Assembly: GCA_035499555.1 (NCBI GenBank)
Contig: DATJYO010000065.1
Location: 62,001-126,000 of the forward strand
Length of the DNA stretch: 64,000 bases
Direction: 5' to 3'
Origin: Bog-159 sp035499555
GTDB taxonomy: Bacteria; Acidobacteriota; Terriglobia; Bryobacterales; Bryobacteraceae
Below the pieces are notes generated by a model, which saw only the letters and a list, made by a program, of their open reading frames with translations, ran no database searches and had not been told where the DNA came from. Both the position numbers and the translations under genes were made by a program. Shown in pieces: positions 32,217-41,323 of the stretch; position 1 is the stretch's first letter; every line of letters begins with the position of its first letter.

Positions 32217-33067
32217 AAAGCGTCCGACCCCGCTGCTCTTTGTTGGCCGACGACGAAGGCTCCGACGTGCGCCAGCACGGCGGCACGCGTCTGGGCCAGC
32301 GACGTCATGAGGGAAGCTCTGGACAGGCGGTTCACCATGGGATCGATCACCCATCGCACCGCTGCCGGCACGTCCCGGCTCAGCACTATGATTTCTCTTT
32401 CCACGTACACGCCGCCATCGCGCTCTTCGTACCGCGAGACTGTGTACAGCCGCCAGATGTATCCGCTGCCTTCGCCTGCGGGGAGTTCCCGCTCCGCGGC
32501 CTCGCCGTAGTTCTCGATCTCCCGTACGCTCTCGCTCGACCCGGTGCTGTACCATCGCCGCGCGTCCAATCGAAAGTAGGCATCGTCACATTGGCTGCGG
32601 ATGGCGGTCCGGGAGAAGAGGCTCTGGTTGACGATGACGATGGAGAACCGGTATTCCTCTCCGTCTCCGCCCAGTGCCTGCGAATCCACGATCAGCGGCT
32701 GATAATAATCTTTGTACCGGCCGTAGTCTTTGATCACGTTCAGCGTCTCTGCCAGCGTTGTATTGGGCAGGAACGCGGCGCCGATCCAGTCGTGAATCAA
32801 TCCGTTGGCGACGCGCTTCGGATGGCTCGCACCTACAGGCGCCACCAGGATCTTACCGCGCCGGATCTGCGCGATCCGTTCGGGCGTCCCGTCGGCCCAC
32901 AGAAACTGCCCGTCGGAACGGGCCTGTGGCGCCATCCGGGCGCGAGTCTGCCCGACGTAGTTGTTCCAGGCATCCAGGGTCCGTTGATCCAAGGTGGCAG
33001 CCTGGGCTAGTGCAGCCGCCGACCAAAGTGCCACTCCCGCCAAAGCCATCCGCATGTTCCGGTGCAT
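32213..33067 (-). CDS. Exported SRPBCC/START-like hypothetical protein
   Basis: This 284-residue protein has a signal peptide (MALAGVALWSAAALAQA, cleavage near AQA). Its body (about residues 85-230) looks like an SRPBCC/START helix-grip domain: AETLNVIKDYGRYKDYYQPL, FRLDARRWYSTGSSESVREI and IWRLYTVSRYEERDGGVYVEREI. Such secreted domains bind lipids or other hydrophobic ligands, but no specific family is recognised. ATG 33067 has AGAGG about ten bases upstream; ATGs at 33055 and 33049 are alternatives. It faces the NifX-like gene tail to tail. Confidence 0.6.
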   Translation of the reverse strand: MHRNMRMALAGVALWSAAALAQAATLDQRTLDAWNNYVGQTRARMAPQARSDGQFLWADGTPERIAQIRRGKILVAPVGASHPKRVANGLIHDWIGAAFLPNTTLAETLNVIKDYGRYKDYYQPLIVDSQALGGDGEEYRFSIVIVNQSLFSRTAIRSQCDDAYFRLDARRWYSTGSSESVREIENYGEAAERELPAGEGSGYIWRLYTVSRYEERDGGVYVEREIIVLSRDVPAAVRWVIDPMVNRLSRASLMTSLAQTRAAVLAHVGAFVVGQQRAAGSDAF

Positions 33068-33137
33068 CTCGTTGCGCCTCTCTGACGGCAAGATGCAAAT
33101 GGCACCTGCACGGTGTCCGGGATTGCGGTTCCCTGCG

Positions 33138-33401
33138 TCAGGGGCCGTGCCGGCGCGCCAGCATCTTCTCGTACGCGGCCCGTAGACCGGCCATGGCTTC
33201 CGGATCGAGCGGCGGCAGGTCGTGGCAGTGGCCGAGCTGGCCGCAGAGCCGGATGCTGCGCTGCAGACTCTCGACGAACCGGATGCAGGGCGGGCAGCCT
33301 GCGAGATGGCGTTTCAGATCCGCGCAGGTAGCGGAAGGCAATTCCTCGTCCAGATACTCCGACAAGAGCGCAAAAACGCGCTCGCATTCGTTCTCAGTCA
33401 T
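33138..33401 (-). CDS. Anti-sigma factor, zinc-finger (ZAS/zf-HC2) type
   Basis: The 87-residue product carries the zinc anti-sigma motif H-x3-C-x2-C (HLAGCPPC, with an upstream cysteine in TCADLKRHL), followed by a short helical tail. No membrane segment is present, so it is a soluble anti-sigma factor of the type that often responds to redox or metal stress. It overlaps the sigma factor gene by eight bases. The pair is very likely a functional ECF sigma/anti-sigma module. Confidence 0.85.
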   Translation of the reverse strand: MTENECERVFALLSEYLDEELPSATCADLKRHLAGCPPCIRFVESLQRSIRLCGQLGHCHDLPPLDPEAMAGLRAAYEKMLARRHGP

Positions 33402-34002
33402 GTTCCGCCTTCTCCTGTACGCTGCGTAAGTACGACTCCATATGCCGGCGCAGAGCCAGTCTCCCGCGATGGACGCGGGTCTTCACGGCATTGATGCTGA
33501 TCTCCAGCGCTTCGGCGGTCTCGTCCGTGGTCAACTCTTCCACATCGCGCAGCAGCAACGCCGTCTTGTAGACCTCGGGCAACTGCTGAATCGCCGACAG
33601 GAGGGCGCGGTGCAATTCGGAATCGAAGAGCAGATCGTCCGGCAGCCGCGACCAGTCGGCGATCTCCGGGGCGGCTGGATCGCCGTCCGGCTTCCGGGGC
33701 CGCAACTCGTCGAGTGACAGTTCCGTCTTGGGGGCGAACACGCTCTTCCGCCGCTTCATGAAGCATTCGTTCTTGGCGATGCGAAAGACCCAGGCCCGCA
33801 AGCGCGCGGGATCGCGAAGCTGATCGGCGCTTTCGAAGACCCGCAGCAGGGTCTCCTGGGCCACTTCTTCGGCGTCTTCGCGGTGGCCGCAGATCAGGAA
33901 GCTGTATTGCGAGAGCCGGGCGCGGTAGGCGTTCACGAATCGCGTGAACGCCTCTTCGTTGCCGGACAGCAGATCTCGCGCCAGTTGCTCGTCGTTGCTC
34001 AA
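33394..34002 (-). CDS. ECF-type RNA polymerase sigma factor
   Basis: The roughly 202-residue sigma factor has region 2 (FTRFVNAYRARLSQYSF, EDAEEVAQETLLRVFE, RAWVFRIAKNECFM) and region 4 (LPEVYKTALLLRDVEELTTDETAEAL, NAVKTRVHRGRLALRRHM). The frame is open back to 34089, and I place the start at TTG 34002 (MSNDEQLARDLLSG) because that is where the family usually begins; the longer form is possible. Its anti-sigma gene overlaps downstream. The target promoters are unknown, although the adjacent sulfur-redox genes are plausible candidates. Confidence 0.85.
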   Translation of the reverse strand: MSNDEQLARDLLSGNEEAFTRFVNAYRARLSQYSFLICGHREDAEEVAQETLLRVFESADQLRDPARLRAWVFRIAKNECFMKRRKSVFAPKTELSLDELRPRKPDGDPAAPEIADWSRLPDDLLFDSELHRALLSAIQQLPEVYKTALLLRDVEELTTDETAEALEISINAVKTRVHRGRLALRRHMESYLRSVQEKAEHD

Positions 34003-34154
34003 TTCACGCCGCCCGCGCTCCCTTCCATCGCCAAAGAAGATGCGGGGGGGTGGCTGAAGGTGACAAGCCGTTTCCAGCCGTGTCACCAAGGTTTCCGGAA
34101 CTGCTTCTCCATCGGTGTCGGCCGCGGTGGCAGCCGGGCAAGCGAGGACACGAT

Positions 34155-34310
34155 ATGGGCAAAAATCGGAAACAAGCCGCGATTGGAGGAAGTTCTGTCA
34201 TGCGCCGCGTCCGGCATTGGCTGGCGGCGCTAGTAGTTGTGGCGGCGTCCGCCGCCGGCGTTACCGCCCTGGTGTTGCTGGTACTGCTGTTCTTCATCGC
34301 CCGCCGGTAG
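34155..34310 (+). CDS. Small single-span membrane protein, hypothetical
   Basis: The 51-codon ORF encodes a basic N-terminus and one strong membrane helix (LAALVVVAASAAGVTALVLLVLLFF) ending in ARR, shown here only for its hydrophobic character. The ATG at 34155 has GAGG eight bases upstream; ATG 34200 behind GGAGG is also possible and would leave little more than the helix. It is divergent from the sigma factor gene and lies 72 bases before the pentaheme cytochrome gene. No family is recognised. Confidence 0.4.
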   Translation: MGKNRKQAAIGGSSVMRRVRHWLAALVVVAASAAGVTALVLLVLLFFIARR

Positions 34311-34382
34311 CACACCCGGACGATCCTATTTCATCCTGTTACCAAAGCGATAGTTTCGCATCTGCATATATTAAAAATAGGG

Positions 34383-36352
34383 ATGGCCTCCAGCGATCCA
34401 GCATGGTTTCCGGCACGCCACCGTTTCGTCAGCGAGCGAAGCTGGCTGAATTTCGGGTTAATCGGCGGACTGCTGGCTTTTGCCGCGGCGAGCGGATTAG
34501 CCATCCGTCTCCTGCCCTTTAGCGTTTTTTCCCAAACCTTGGTTCTGGTCCACACCCTGGCAGCGATTGCGGCCGTCCTGCTTTTCGGGGTGTGGTTGCT
34601 CAGCCACTGGCTGGGCACCCGGAAGGCGCCCCGCCGGCCGCGCAAAGTCTCGGCCTACATAGGCTTCTGGCTGCTGGCGGCGTGTTCCGCGGCCGGATTC
34701 GCGGTCACCGCGCAGGCGATCGCGGGACTGTACACGAGTCACGTCTGGGCGCAGTGGCACCTGTGGACCTGTATTCTGGCGATTCCATTCCTGGTCCATC
34801 ACCTGATTCCGGGCGACGGCGCCGAAGAATCGCAGTCTGGCCGCCGCTTCATGTGGAAGTGGGCGGCCGCGGTCTTCGCCGTGCAATTGGCGCTGACCGC
34901 CGGGCTGGCATGGGGCGCTGCGCGCCTACAGCCTGAGCTCCCAGCGATGCATGGCTCCCAGGGGAACCCGTTCGCGCCCAGCAACGCCGCCACGGGGAGC
35001 GGACAGCCCCTGCCCGCGGCGGCGCTGGCGAATTCGGAATCGTGCGGCGCGGCCGGTTGTCACACCGCGATCTACCGGGAGTGGCGCGTGAATGCCCATC
35101 GCTGGTCGGCGGAAGACCAGTTCTTTCAAACCGTGCGCAGCGTGGTCACGGAGTTGCACGGAACCAGCGTCACCGAGAAATGCGGCGCCTGTCACGATCC
35201 TGTATCGCTGTTGTCCGGCAGCAAGAACCCGTCCCTGGGCGCACGGGCCCCCGGCTATCGCGAAGGCGATTCCTGCGTGGTCTGTCACGCCGTCGAGCGT
35301 GCCGACGAGCGCGGCATTGGAAGCTATGTGCTCCGGGTGCCGGCCCGGTATCTCTACGATGGCGCGTCCACGCCTTTGGCGCGGCAGATCAATCACTTCC
35401 TGATTCGCGCGTATCCGGCGCAGCACAGCCGCGACTATAACCTGGCGCCGGTTCGACAGGCCGAATCCTGCGCGCCGTGCCACAAGGAGTACGACGTGAT
35501 TCTGGAGGCGCAGGGTCCGGTACAGGTCGAGACCCAATACGACGACTGGAAGCACGCGCAATGGAACACGGCGCACGATCCGCGAAAACGGCTCCACTGC
35601 CAGCAGTGCCACATGTACTACCTGGAAGCGCCTTCCGGGAACCTGGCCGATCCGTACGACTTGAGAGCCGGTCTCGGCCGCCGGCATCGCAATCATTTCT
35701 TCGCCGCCGCCAACCAGTTTATGCCCGAGGCCCTGGGCTCGCCGGACGCCGCCGGCCAGATCCAGCGCGTCACCGACTGGCTGCACGGCGACCGGGTAGC
35801 GCCGGAGATCGAACCGGCATGGCCGCGGGGGCCGGTCATGGCGCTGAAGATCGACGCGCCGGCCACCGCCACACGCGGCGGCAGCCTGCGGCTGCAGGCG
35901 GTGCTGACCAACCGGAAAGCCGGCCACGGTTTCCCGACCGGGCCGCTCAACATCGTGCGCGCCTGGCTGGAACTGACGGTGAGCGATGCGCGCGGCAGGG
36001 AGATCTTCCACTCGGGTCATCTCGACGAAGGAAACCACATCGAGGCCGGTTCCTACGTCCTGAAGCCCCTGGCGATCGATCTGCACGGCGCCATGATCCA
36101 GGAGCCGGATTTGTGGCATCCGTCAGGTCCGCGCTATCGCCCGGCGGTGTTGCCCGGTCAATCCGCGGCATACGACTACGAGTTCCGCGTGCCGGGCGAC
36201 GTTCGCGGTCCCCTGGCGGTGCGCGCGCGATTGCTGTACCGCAAGGCGAACCAGTTCTTCATGGACTCCGTGTATCCCGATGCGCATCGCACGGCGCGGG
36301 TGACGGATGTCTCCAGCGCCGCGGCGGAGATCCAGCTTAGGGGGGGTCATGA
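34383..36352 (+). CDS. Membrane-anchored pentaheme cytochrome c (c554-like), apparent frameshift at its 3' end
   Basis: The product has four N-terminal membrane helices (about residues 20-195) and then a periplasmic domain with CX4CH (CGAAGCH), CGACH, CVVCH, CAPCH and CQQCH haem sites (about 220-410). A C-terminal beta-rich domain of about 200 residues follows. It resembles membrane-linked cytochrome c554/NrfH-like donors and would pass electrons from quinol to the Mo enzyme downstream. In the raw sequence the frame does not stop at the next gene but runs on, out of phase, to 37508 as Arg/Gly-rich non-coding-like sequence. One extra G in the G7 tract at 36340-36346 would give a TGA at 36350-36352 overlapping the next ATG, the usual pattern here. 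I therefore end it at 36352. Confidence 0.7.
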
Positions 36353-38577
36353 AAACCACGATCAGCAGGCGCGATTGGCTGCGGCGGACTTCTCTTGCAG
36401 GGGCGGTCACCGCGGGCACGGCGAAAGCGGGGGAAGAGGCGCCGGCCGTGCCGGCCCGTCCCGGCTGGCAAGGCTCCCAGCGCGTCCGGAAGATCGCCAC
36501 CAACTGCGAGATGTGTTTCTGGCGCTGCGGGGTGCTGGCGGAAGTCCGCGACGGCCAGGTGGCGAAACTGGAAGGCAATCCCGACCATCCGCTGACCGCC
36601 GGCCGGCTGTGCGCCCGCGGCAACGCCGGAACGCAACTGCTGTACGATTCCGACCGCCTGAAGCGCCCCATGCTGCGCACCGGCGCGCGCGGCGAAGGCA
36701 AATTCCGGGACGTTTCCTGGGACCAGGCCCTGGATTTCCTGAGCGCCCGCATGCAGGACCTCAAAGGCCACTACGGCGCCGAGAGCCTGGCCTTTTTTCC
36801 GCACGGCGTGGCTTCCAGTTTCTTCGCCACTCTGATGAAGGCCTTCGGCACCCCCAACAGCGCCGAACCGGCGTTCTCCCAATGTCGCGGCCCCCGGGAA
36901 GTTGGTTACGCCCTGACCTTCGGCTCGGGTTTGGGCTCGCCGGAGCCGGTGGATCTGGAGGAATCCAAGCTCATCGTCCTGATCGGCTCGCACATCGGCG
37001 AGAACGTATTTACCTCGCAGGTGACGGCCTTCGGCACGGCCCTGGAGCGGGGCGCGAAGCTGATCGTGGTGGATCCCCGGTTTTCCGTGGCGGCGGCCAA
37101 GGCCGACTGGTGGCTTCCCATTCGGCCGGGCACCGATATCGCGCTGCTGCTGGCATGGATGAACGTACTTCTGGAAGAAGGCTCGTACGACAAGGAGTAC
37201 CTGGCGAGTTACGCCAGCGGGCTGCCGGAACTCACCGCGCACGTCCGCGAGTTTACACCGGAGTGGGCCGAGGCGATCACCGAATTGCCCGCCGCCAGCA
37301 TCCGCGAGACTGCGCGCGTCATGGCCGCCGCCAAACCCGCGGTGGCCTTGCATCCCGGGCGGCACGCCACCTGGTACGGAGACGACACCCAGCGCGCGCG
37401 CGCCATGGCGATCGTCACCGCTCTGCTGGGGAGCTGGGGCCGCCGCGGCGGCATCTTCCTGCCCACCGATCTGCATACCGGCTCCATGCCGCTGCCTCCG
37501 TTTCCTAAGCCATCGCGGGAACGCGCCGACGGCGCCGGTACACGTTATCCGCTGGCCTCGGAAGAGCAGGGTCTCACCATGGGCCTGGTGGAAGCCACCC
37601 TCACCGGCAAGCCTTATCCAATAAAGGGCTGGATCGTCTACGGCCAGAACGTTCTGGAGAGCATCCCGCGGCGGGAGCAGACCCTGAAAGCCATCGCCGC
37701 CCTGGATCTGATGGTGGTGGTGGACGTGATGCCGGTGGAACAAATCCAATACGCCGACCTGGTCCTGCCCGAAGCGACCTACCTGGAGCGCTACGATCCG
37801 CCGGCGGTGGTGGCGAGCGCCAAGCGTCCTTTTGTGGCGGTGCGCCAGCCCGTCATCGAGCCGCTTTACGATTCCCGTCCCGGATGGTGGATCGCCAAAC
37901 AACTGGCGGCACGCCTGGGTCTGGAGGCCTACTTTCCCTGGCAGTCACCGGATGAACATTTGGCGGCTCTGGTGCGCCCGTTGGAGGTGAACCTGCGCGA
38001 GCTTCGCACACGCGGTGCGGTGGCGTTCGCCGGCCGTCCCTACATCGACGAACGTACTCCCGACGATGGTCCCTTATTCGGCACCGCCAGCGGCAAGATC
38101 GAGTTGTACTCGCCCGCGTTGAAGCAGCTCGGATTCGATCCGTTGCCGCGGTACATGCCGGTGGCCGATCCGCCGCCGGGCTATTTCCGCCTGATCTATG
38201 GACGCGCCGCGGTGCATTCCTTCGCGCGGAGCGAGAACAACGCCTGGCTGGACGCTTTGATGCCGGAGAACCAGGTTTGGATCAACAGCGACGTGGCCCG
38301 TGACCTGCGGCTCGCCGACGGCGAACGGGCGGTGCTGGAAAATCAGGATGGGGTGTGCAGCCTGCCCATCGCGGTGCGCGTGACCCCGGGCATACGCCGC
38401 GACTGCGTGTACATGGTGCACGGTTTTGGCCAGGAGTCGCGAGGCATGCGCCGCGCCTATCGTAGAGGCGCTTCCGACACCCAACTGATGACTCGTGTGG
38501 GCATCGATCCGGTGATGGGCGGCACCGGCATGCGCGTGAATTTCGTCCGTGTGCGGCGTGGCCCGGAGAGGGGCTGA
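36349..38577 (+). CDS. TAT-exported molybdopterin oxidoreductase, PsrA/PhsA type
   Basis: This 742-residue catalytic subunit of the DMSO reductase family starts with a twin-arginine signal (ISRRDWLRR). A 4Fe-4S site follows, C-x2-C-x3-C then a distant Cys (CEMCFWRC ... CARG, about residues 50-85). The Mo-bis-MGD domains contain FSQCRGPREVGY, whose Cys is a likely Mo ligand, and VIVVDPRFSVAAAKADWWLPIRPGTDIALLL-type sequence. The C-terminal domain has GKIELYSP and MVHGFGQ. Relatives reduce polysulfide, thiosulfate, tetrathionate or arsenate. The neighbours (PsrB-like, cytochrome b/YeeE, rhodanese-like, TauE) favour a sulfur substrate, but the exact one is open. Confidence 0.88.
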   Translation: MKTTISRRDWLRRTSLAGAVTAGTAKAGEEAPAVPARPGWQGSQRVRKIATNCEMCFWRCGVLAEVRDGQVAKLEGNPDHPLTAGRLCARGNAGTQLLYDSDRLKRPMLRTGARGEGKFRDVSWDQALDFLSARMQDLKGHYGAESLAFFPHGVASSFFATLMKAFGTPNSAEPAFSQCRGPREVGYALTFGSGLGSPEPVDLEESKLIVLIGSHIGENVFTSQVTAFGTALERGAKLIVVDPRFSVAAAKADWWLPIRPGTDIALLLAWMNVLLEEGSYDKEYLASYASGLPELTAHVREFTPEWAEAITELPAASIRETARVMAAAKPAVALHPGRHATWYGDDTQRARAMAIVTALLGSWGRRGGIFLPTDLHTGSMPLPPFPKPSRERADGAGTRYPLASEEQGLTMGLVEATLTGKPYPIKGWIVYGQNVLESIPRREQTLKAIAALDLMVVVDVMPVEQIQYADLVLPEATYLERYDPPAVVASAKRPFVAVRQPVIEPLYDSRPGWWIAKQLAARLGLEAYFPWQSPDEHLAALVRPLEVNLRELRTRGAVAFAGRPYIDERTPDDGPLFGTASGKIELYSPALKQLGFDPLPRYMPVADPPPGYFRLIYGRAAVHSFARSENNAWLDALMPENQVWINSDVARDLRLADGERAVLENQDGVCSLPIAVRVTPGIRRDCVYMVHGFGQESRGMRRAYRRGASDTQLMTRVGIDPVMGGTGMRVNFVRVRRGPERG

Positions 38578-38579
38578 AC

Positions 38580-39311
38580 ATGGCGCGATACGCGATGGTC
38601 ATCGACCTCCAGAAGTGCGTGGGCTGCCAGGCGTGTACGGTGGCCTGCAATTCGGAATGGGACGTCCCGGCCGGGTACGCGCGCACGCACGTGCGGCAGG
38701 CCGGGCCGGTCGGCAAACTGCCGAGTCTCCTGGCCAGTCCTTACATTGCGCAATGCAACCACTGCGACCATCCCACCTGCGTGGCCGCCTGTCCAACCGG
38801 GGCCACCTTTCAAACGGCCAGCGGCATCGTGAAGGTCAACCGCGACCTGTGTATCGGCTGCGGCTTTTGCGTGGATGCCTGCCCCTATGACGCGCGGTTT
38901 CTGAATCCGGCGATCCACAAGGTGGACAAGTGCGATTTCTGTGCCGATCGGCTCGAAAAAGGTCTACCGCCGGCCTGCGTCACCACCTGCACGGCGCACG
39001 CCAAGTACTTCGGCGATCTGGAGGATGCGCACGGCGACGTGTTCCGCCTCGTGTACGAGCGCGGGGGCCGCCGCAACGAGACCGCCGATGTGCACATCGG
39101 GCCGAATGTTTATTATCTGGGCAGAAAAGCCAACCTGGATCTCGCGCTGGCGACGTTTGCGCCGCGCCTGCCGCGTCTGGTTACCCCGGGGCGGCTGTGG
39201 CGTGGCTTGGTGAAGCCGCTGGTGCTGGCGGCCATCGGCGCGACGTTCCTGGGCCAGGCCGTCGCGTTCTTCTATCAGTTGCGATCCGGAGAGAAGCAAT
39301 TCGACGATTAG
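38580..39311 (+). CDS. PsrB/PhsB-like 4Fe-4S ferredoxin subunit with C-terminal membrane anchor
   Basis: The 243-residue electron-transfer subunit carries four Cys clusters of the DMSO-reductase B-subunit type: CVGCQACTVAC, CNHCDHPTCVAACP, CIGCGFCVDACP and CDFCADRLEKG followed by CVTTC. A single membrane helix (LVLAAIGATFLGQAVAFFY) lies near the C-terminus, an addition to the usual soluble PsrB. It starts three bases after the Mo-enzyme stop and would link that enzyme to the cytochrome b encoded next. TAT co-export with the catalytic subunit is expected because it has no signal of its own. Confidence 0.9.
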   Translation: MARYAMVIDLQKCVGCQACTVACNSEWDVPAGYARTHVRQAGPVGKLPSLLASPYIAQCNHCDHPTCVAACPTGATFQTASGIVKVNRDLCIGCGFCVDACPYDARFLNPAIHKVDKCDFCADRLEKGLPPACVTTCTAHAKYFGDLEDAHGDVFRLVYERGGRRNETADVHIGPNVYYLGRKANLDLALATFAPRLPRLVTPGRLWRGLVKPLVLAAIGATFLGQAVAFFYQLRSGEKQFDD

Positions 39312-39320
39312 GAACCGCGT

Positions 39321-40706
39321 ATGTCCGATTTAACCATACCTCTGACCCCGGCCCCACTCACCGCCGCGCAGGCCGAGGCCATGAGCCAGAGGCAGTTCAA
39401 GAAGCACCATGTTGCCATCATCCTTTTGCATTGGTTCAACGCGACCGTGTGGCTGCTGGAGCTGGCCACAGGCGGCGCGCTGATTTCATCGCCCTACTTC
39501 CGGCTGGCGCCCGGCTGGTATATCGACATGCTCACCGCCATGTTCGGCTCGCGCGCCAACCTGCTGCATGTCCACATCGCGATCGGCGTGACCTGGACCG
39601 TGGTGTTCCTGGTGTATGGACTGTTCGGGTTTCGCACCTACCTGCAAATGGAAGTGCTGCAGCGCGAAGTGGGCCTGGACCGCGACGACTGGCTCTGGCT
39701 GAAGGTCCGCCTGGCGAACATGCTGCATCGCGCCCGGGACCCCCTGCCGCCGCAGGGTATCTACAATGCCGGCCAGAAGCTCTTCGCGGCCCTGATCTAC
39801 GCCATGATTCCGATCATCATGGTCACCGGCGTGATCATGGCGTTCCACCTGGCCGGCACGGCTGTAGTGCAATGGGCCCTCGTCGCACACTTTGCCGCCG
39901 TCGGACTGGTGGTCTCGGGCCTGATCATTCATGTGTACATGGGCGCGGTCTTCCCCGAGGAAAAGCCCGCGTTCTTTTCCATGATCACCGGCACGGTGAA
40001 CGAACTGTTTGCGTATCGCCACCACTTCAAGTGGTGGAGAGAGGTGAAAATGCAGGAACGAGCTTGGGAGCGGGAATGGGCGGATCCGCCCCGGGGTCCC
40101 GCGGAGCCGGCTTTTGCGGACATTGCCGCGCCGCCGGCGGCATCACCGTCCGAGGCCGCCGCCATGCCGGCGAGCGGCTGGATTCGGCTGGCGCTGCGCC
40201 AGCCGGCCTATTGGCCGCCGTACGTGGCCGGAACCGGACTCGGGCTGACGCTGCTGGCCGCCTTCCTGGTCATGGGCCAGGGACTGGGCGCCTCGGGTGG
40301 CTTTACGCGCTACCTGGTGTCCGTCATCGCCGCGGTGGCGCCGCACTACGCCGCCGGCCATCCTTACTGGAGCAATTACTATCAGCCGGGACAATCGCCG
40401 CTGCTGGACTTCCTGGTCTTCGAACTGATCGGCGCGGCCATCGGCGGATTTGTTTCCGGATGGCTCAGCGGGCGGCTCCGCATCAGTGTGGATAAGGGAC
40501 CGCGCATCTCGGCGCGCACACGATATGCGCTGGCGCTGGGGGGCGGTATTCTGACCGGACTGGGAGCGCGGCTGGCCCGCGGATGCACCAGCGGCCTGGC
40601 GCTCTCGGGCGGGGCGGTGCTCTCGGCCGGCGCGTTCATCTTTATGATGGCCGTTTTCGCGGCCGGCTTCGCCGGCGCCTATTTCATGCGGAGGTATTGG
40701 TTATGA
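39321..40706 (+). CDS. Fusion of cytochrome b (FdnI/PhsC-like) with a YeeE/YedE half
   Basis: The 461-residue membrane protein has two parts. Residues about 25-235 are a four-helix di-haem cytochrome b of the FdnI/b561 type, with candidate haem histidines in KKHHVAIILLHWFNA, LLHVHIAIGV and LIIHVYMGA. After a Pro/Ala-rich linker (about 245-285), residues about 290-461 are a YeeE/YedE (PF04143) domain with the signature ARGCTSGLALSGGAVLSAGAF. YeeE (TsuA) imports thiosulfate through a cysteine relay. The fusion would couple the quinone-linked cytochrome to a sulfur-compound channel. The second YeeE half is encoded immediately downstream (ATGA overlap). Confidence 0.85.
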   Translation: MSDLTIPLTPAPLTAAQAEAMSQRQFKKHHVAIILLHWFNATVWLLELATGGALISSPYFRLAPGWYIDMLTAMFGSRANLLHVHIAIGVTWTVVFLVYGLFGFRTYLQMEVLQREVGLDRDDWLWLKVRLANMLHRARDPLPPQGIYNAGQKLFAALIYAMIPIIMVTGVIMAFHLAGTAVVQWALVAHFAAVGLVVSGLIIHVYMGAVFPEEKPAFFSMITGTVNELFAYRHHFKWWREVKMQERAWEREWADPPRGPAEPAFADIAAPPAASPSEAAAMPASGWIRLALRQPAYWPPYVAGTGLGLTLLAAFLVMGQGLGASGGFTRYLVSVIAAVAPHYAAGHPYWSNYYQPGQSPLLDFLVFELIGAAIGGFVSGWLSGRLRISVDKGPRISARTRYALALGGGILTGLGARLARGCTSGLALSGGAVLSAGAFIFMMAVFAAGFAGAYFMRRYWL

Positions 40707-41323
40707 ACGCGCCCTTCGTCGCCTCGTTTTCGGTGACCGTCTTCATTCTGATGTCGCTGGGGCTGGGCTTCTTCTTCGGATTCTTCCTGGAGCGCGCCGG
40801 GTTTTCGAGCGCCTTGAAGCTGACCGGCCAATTCTATTTCCGTGACTTCTCGGTGCTCAAAGTGATGTTCACCGCCATCATCGTGGCGATGGTGGGCATC
40901 GGGTATTTCGCCATGATGGGCTGGCTGGACATGAGCCAGGTATTTGTACCCCCCGCGTTCGTCTGGCCGCAACTGGTGGGTGGACTGCTGCTCGGCGCCG
41001 GCTTTATCGTGGGCGGCTACTGTCCGGGAACCTCGCTGGTCGCCGCGGCAGTCGGCAAACTGGATGCGCTGTTCTTCATCGGCGGCATTTTCATTGGCAT
41101 CTTTCTGTTCGGCGTCACCGAGCCGGGATTCGCGCACTTCAATGTATCCGGCTCACTCGGACCGCTCACGCTTCCAGTCTGGCTGAATCTGAACACCGGC
41201 ATCGTCGTGCTGGCAATCGTAGTTGTGGCGGTCACCGCATTCTGGGCGTCGGAGATGAGCGAAGGCCCGTGGCGCTTGTTTGCGCGCACCTACGGCGGCG
41301 CCGGGGAAGGAGAGAAGAGATGA
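40703..41323 (+). CDS. YeeE/YedE-type transporter half (thiosulfate/sulfur-compound uptake)
   Basis: The 206-residue protein has five or six membrane helices and the YeeE signature GFFLERAGFSSALKLTGQFYF plus GFIVGGYCPGTSLVAAA, with its conserved Cys. Two such halves make up a TsuA-like thiosulfate channel, and the partner half is fused to the cytochrome b upstream. The start overlaps the upstream stop behind CGGAGG, so both should be made in equal amounts. The stop overlaps the rhodanese-like gene start. Thiosulfate as substrate is inferred from the family. Confidence 0.85.
   Translation: MNAPFVASFSVTVFILMSLGLGFFFGFFLERAGFSSALKLTGQFYFRDFSVLKVMFTAIIVAMVGIGYFAMMGWLDMSQVFVPPAFVWPQLVGGLLLGAGFIVGGYCPGTSLVAAAVGKLDALFFIGGIFIGIFLFGVTEPGFAHFNVSGSLGPLTLPVWLNLNTGIVVLAIVVVAVTAFWASEMSEGPWRLFARTYGGAGEGEKR

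Noticed and set aside
36353..37508. Continuation of the pentaheme cytochrome frame through the first half of the Mo-enzyme gene
   Set aside because: The translated segment is Arg/Gly/Pro-rich and lacks any domain, while the overlapping frame encodes a complete Mo enzyme with all expected motifs.
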